A stretch of 5,207 nucleotides of DNA, from the NCBI GenBank assembly GCA_949451265.1, contig CASTQR010000127.1:1-5207 (forward strand). The letters run 5' to 3'. The translations under genes were made by a program, and so were the position numbers. The notes below the pieces were generated by a model. It was not told the DNA's origin, did no database searches, and saw only the letters and a list, made by a program, of their open reading frames with translations. The stretch comes from an uncultured Eubacteriales bacterium (GTDB lineage Bacteria; Bacillota_A; Clostridia; Oscillospirales; Oscillospiraceae). Below, in pieces: positions 1 through 5,207 of the stretch. Positions within the stretch are counted from its first letter, which is position 1; each line of letters starts with the position of its first letter.

Positions 1-2929
<2,929 letters not shown>

Positions 2930-2933
2930 TGTC

Positions 2934-2943
2934 TCACCCTCCC
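2934..2943 (-). promoter_or_regulatory. Shine-Dalgarno sequence of rpoC
   Basis: Read on the minus strand, the rpoB TGA is followed by GAAGGGAGGGTGAGACA and then the rpoC ATG. GGAGG (2942-2938) lies 8 bases before the ATG, and GGAGGGTGA is close to the canonical GGAGGTGA. This fixes the rpoC start. The 17-base gap leaves no room for a separate promoter or terminator, so translation of rpoC on the rpoB transcript is the natural reading. Confidence 0.85.
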
Positions 2944-2946
2944 TTC

Positions 2947-5207
2947 TCAGTCCTCGCCGTCGAGGTAGTCGTCTTCCCCGGCGGCGTTGTCAGCGTCCAC
3001 GGCGAAATCGTCGTCGTCGCTGGTTTCCTTCATGGTGTAGCCCGCGTCGGCGAACTCGCTCTCGCTGCCCACGTCCTGATAGCGGTCGTAGTCGTCGTCG
3101 CGGAAGCGGCCGGGCTGGTAGCTGCCGTCGTCCTCGTCGTCCTTGAGTTCGATCTCGTTGCCGGCTTCGTCCAGCACCTGGATGTCCAGACACAGGGCCT
3201 GGAGTTCCTTGACCAGCACCTTAAAGGATTCGGGCACACCGGGCTTGGGCACATTGTAGCCCTTGACGATGGACTCGTAGGTGCGCACGCGGCCCGTCAC
3301 ATCGTCGGACTTCACCGTTAGAATCTCTTGCAGGGTGTACGCCGCGCCGTAGGCCTCCAGGGCCCAGACCTCCATCTCACCGAAGCGCTGGCCGCCGAAC
3401 TGGGCCTTGCCGCCCAGGGGCTGCTGGGTAACCAGGGAGTAGGGGCCGGTGGAACGGGCGTGGATCTTGTCGTCCACCAGGTGGTGGAGCTTGAGGAAGT
3501 ACACGTAACCCACGGTAACGGGGTTGTCAAAGCGCTCGCCGGTGCGGCCGTCGTACAGCCAGCTCTTGCCGTCCTCCCGGAGGCCCGCCAGCTTGAGGGT
3601 GTCGGCGATGTCCTGCTCGTCCGCGCCGTTGAAGATGGGGGTGGCCACCTTCCAGCCCAGGGCCTTGGCGGCGTAGCCCAAGTGGACCTCCAGCACCTGG
3701 CCGATGTTCATACGGGAGGGCACGCCCAGGGGGTTCAGCACGATGTCCAGGGGGGTGCCGTCGGGCAGGAAGGGCATATCCTCCTGGGGCAGGATGCGGG
3801 ACACCACGCCCTTGTTGCCGTGGCGGCCGGCCATCTTGTCGCCCACGGAGATCTTCCGCTTCTGGGCGATGTAGACCCGGACCACCTGGTTGACGCCGGG
3901 GGACAGCTCGGCCCCCTCCTCCCGGGAGAACACCTTCACGTCCACCACGATGCCGTACTCGCCGTGGGGCACCTTCAGGGAGGTGTCCCGGGTCTCGTGG
4001 GCCTTCTCGCCGAAGATGGCCCGGAGCAGGCGCTCCTCGGCGGTCATCTCGGTCTCGCCCTTGGGGGTGACCTTGCCCACCAGGTAATCGCCGGCGCGGA
4101 CCTCCGCGCCCACGCGGATGATGCCCCGCTCGTCCAGGTCCTTCAGGGCGTCCTCGCCCACGTTGGTGATGTCCCGGGTGATCTCCTCGGGGCCCAGCTT
4201 GGTGTCCCGGGCCTCGGTCTCGTACTCCTCGATGTGGATGGAGGTGAACACGTCCTCCTTCACCATCCGCTCGTTGAGCAGGATGGCGTCCTCGTAGTTG
4301 TAGCCCTCCCAGGTCATGAAGCCCATGAGGATGTTCTTGCCCAGGGCGATCTCGCCGTTGGAGGTGGACTGGCCGTCGGCCAGGGTGTCCCGGGCCTGGA
4401 CCCGGTCGCCCACGGACACGATGGGCCGCTGGTGGATGCAGGTGCCGTGGTTGGAGCGCTGGTACTTGGTCAGCTTGTACTCCTTAATGCCCATGCCGTC
4501 ATAGCGGACGGTGATGGAGGTGGCGTCCACCTGGGTGACCACGCCGTCGCCCTCGGCCAGTATGGCGACCTCGGAGTCCTGGCAGTTCTTGTATTCCTGG
4601 CCGGTGGCCACGATGGGCGCCTCGGTGGTCAGCAGGGGCACGGCCTGGCGCTGCATGTTGGCGCCCATCAGGGCGCGGTTGGCGTCGTCGTTCTGGAGGA
4701 AGGGAATCTGGGCGGAGGCCACGGACACCATCATCTTGGGGGACACGTCCACGTAGTCCACCCGGTCCCGGTCCACCTCGATGATCTCGTTGCGGTGGCG
4801 GCAGGCCACGCGGGCGCGGACAAAGCAGTCGTTCCCGTCCACCGGCTCGGTGGCCTGGGCCACGTTGAACTCGTCCTCCACGTCGGCGGTCATATATTCC
4901 ACGTCATTGGTGACCTGGACGGCGATGCACCTGCCGTTGTCGTCCAGGACCTTTTTGGTCTTGCGGTAGGGGGCCTCGATGAAGCCGTAGCGGTTCACCC
5001 GGGCATAGGAGGCCAGATAGGAGATCAGGCCGATATTGGGACCTTCCGGCGTCTCAATGGGGCACAGGCGGCCATAGTGGGAGTAATGGATATCGCGCAC
5101 GTCGAAGGAGGCGCGGTCACGGCTCAGGCCGCCGGGGCCCAGGGCGGACAGGCGGCGCTTGTGGGTCAGCTCGGCCAGGGGGTTGGTCTGGTCCATGAAC
5201 TGGGACA
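2947..5207 (-). CDS. rpoB: RNA polymerase beta subunit, C-terminal 752 residues (5' end beyond window)
   Basis: Beta is the other large catalytic subunit of RNA polymerase. The first full codon is Ser (5205-5203), equivalent to E. coli Ser512; the two bases before it fit the Leu511 codon. Seen in order: rifampicin cluster I ([20 protein letters not shown]), fork loop 2, cluster II ([14 protein letters not shown]), the [19 protein letters not shown] block, NYEDAI with the conserved Glu-Asp pair (4293-4288), [29 protein letters not shown] with the two active-site lysines (codons 3837-3835 and 3813-3811), [20 protein letters not shown], and the C-terminal [20 protein letters not shown] that packs against beta'. 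The short link between [10 protein letters not shown] and GDKMAG shows that the E. coli SI2 insertion is absent, as in Bacillota. The last 65 residues are a strongly acidic tail. The gene ends in TGA at 2949-2947. Co-transcription with rpoC is inferred from the 17-base gap. The N-terminal third, including the start, lies outside the window. Confidence 0.98.
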   Translation of the reverse strand, partial: SQFMDQTNPLAELTHKRRLSALGPGGLSRDRASFDVRDIHYSHYGRLCPIETPEGPNIGLISYLASYARVNRYGFIEAPYRKTKKVLDDNGRCIAVQVTNDVEYMTADVEDEFNVAQATEPVDGNDCFVRARVACRHRNEIIEVDRDRVDYVDVSPKMMVSVASAQIPFLQNDDANRALMGANMQRQAVPLLTTEAPIVATGQEYKNCQDSEVAILAEGDGVVTQVDATSITVRYDGMGIKEYKLTKYQRSNHGTCIHQRPIVSVGDRVQARDTLADGQSTSNGEIALGKNILMGFMTWEGYNYEDAILLNERMVKEDVFTSIHIEEYETEARDTKLGPEEITRDITNVGEDALKDLDERGIIRVGAEVRAGDYLVGKVTPKGETEMTAEERLLRAIFGEKAHETRDTSLKVPHGEYGIVVDVKVFSREEGAELSPGVNQVVRVYIAQKRKISVGDKMAGRHGNKGVVSRILPQEDMPFLPDGTPLDIVLNPLGVPSRMNIGQVLEVHLGYAAKALGWKVATPIFNGADEQDIADTLKLAGLREDGKSWLYDGRTGERFDNPVTVGYVYFLKLHHLVDDKIHARSTGPYSLVTQQPLGGKAQFGGQRFGEMEVWALEAYGAAYTLQEILTVKSDDVTGRVRTYESIVKGYNVPKPGVPESFKVLVKELQALCLDIQVLDEAGNEIELKDDEDDGSYQPGRFRDDDYDRYQDVGSESEFADAGYTMKETSDDDDFAVDADNAAGEDDYLDGED
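2950..3144 (-). other. Acidic low-complexity C-terminal tail of RpoB
   Basis: The last 65 residues, from KDDEDDGSY to DYLDGED, contain 26 Asp/Glu against 5 Lys/Arg and are probably disordered. Runs of Asp codons give short trinucleotide repeats, for example (TCG)4 on the + strand at 3008-3019 coding Asp-Asp-Asp-Asp. B. subtilis RpoB also ends in an acidic tail of different sequence. A role such as charge-based interaction within the holoenzyme is only inference. Confidence 0.8.
5140..5207 (-). other. Rifampicin-resistance-determining region, cluster I (partial)
   Basis: These codons correspond to E. coli RpoB residues from part of 511 to 533. Main rifamycin-contact residues are of the sensitive type: Gln513, Phe514, Asp516 (5193-5191), His526 (5163-5161), Arg529, Ser531 (5148-5146) and Leu533. 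Thr at 518 is as in B. subtilis, from memory. Cluster II lies further along (about 5050-5017) and keeps the Pro564 and Ile572 equivalents but has Ser-Tyr instead of Asn-Ser after the Ile. The N-terminal contact around residue 146 is outside the window. Confidence 0.9.

Noticed and set aside
2930..2946. Possible promoter, attenuator or terminator between rpoB and rpoC
   Set aside because: Only 17 bases separate the genes. They hold a Shine-Dalgarno sequence but no hairpin, T-run or -10/-35 pair.
3008..3019. TCG trinucleotide repeats that could be a microsatellite or CRISPR-like signal
   Set aside because: They are only a few units long and are explained by consecutive Asp codons in the RpoB tail.

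Overview
The window lies entirely inside the rpoB-rpoC operon of a bacterium, read on the minus strand. It holds two genes, both cut by the window edges. From 5207 down to 2947 is the C-terminal part of the RNA polymerase beta subunit (rpoB), entering exactly at the rifampicin-resistance-determining region. After a 17-base gap carrying a Shine-Dalgarno sequence, rpoC (beta' subunit) runs from its ATG at 2929 to the left edge. It is cut just after the ...AAQSIGEPG segment that precedes the trigger loop. No RNA genes, mobile elements, CRISPR arrays, promoters or terminators are visible, and no stretch over 300 bases lacks a gene.

The organism is most likely a high-GC member of the Clostridia (Bacillota), with an Oscillospiraceae-type gut bacterium as the best guess. 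Both proteins align closely, from memory, with Bacillus subtilis RpoB and RpoC. RpoB lacks the large insertion (SI2) that E. coli carries just before the [12 protein letters not shown] motif. The acidic RpoB tail and the tight rpoB-rpoC spacing also fit. G/C-ending codons dominate: none of the 976 visible rpoC codons is TTA, CTA or TCA. Genus assignment from this window alone is uncertain.

Together the genes encode the two large catalytic subunits of RNA polymerase. Visible parts of the active centre include the beta fork loop 2 and rifampicin pocket, the beta lysines near the active site, the beta' N-terminal zinc ribbon, the sigma-binding clamp helices, the Mg-binding NADFDGD loop, the bridge helix and the second zinc site.

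The window contains no new multi-gene system that I can see. The points worth checking are variations within the polymerase. They are: a roughly 54-residue extra segment in RpoC that looks like an internal duplication of the adjacent module; an Arg where E. coli has His777 in the bridge helix; a natural Tyr at the position equivalent to E. coli RpoB Ser574; and a 65-residue acidic RpoB tail. A very long open frame on the opposite strand of rpoC is a codon-usage artefact.
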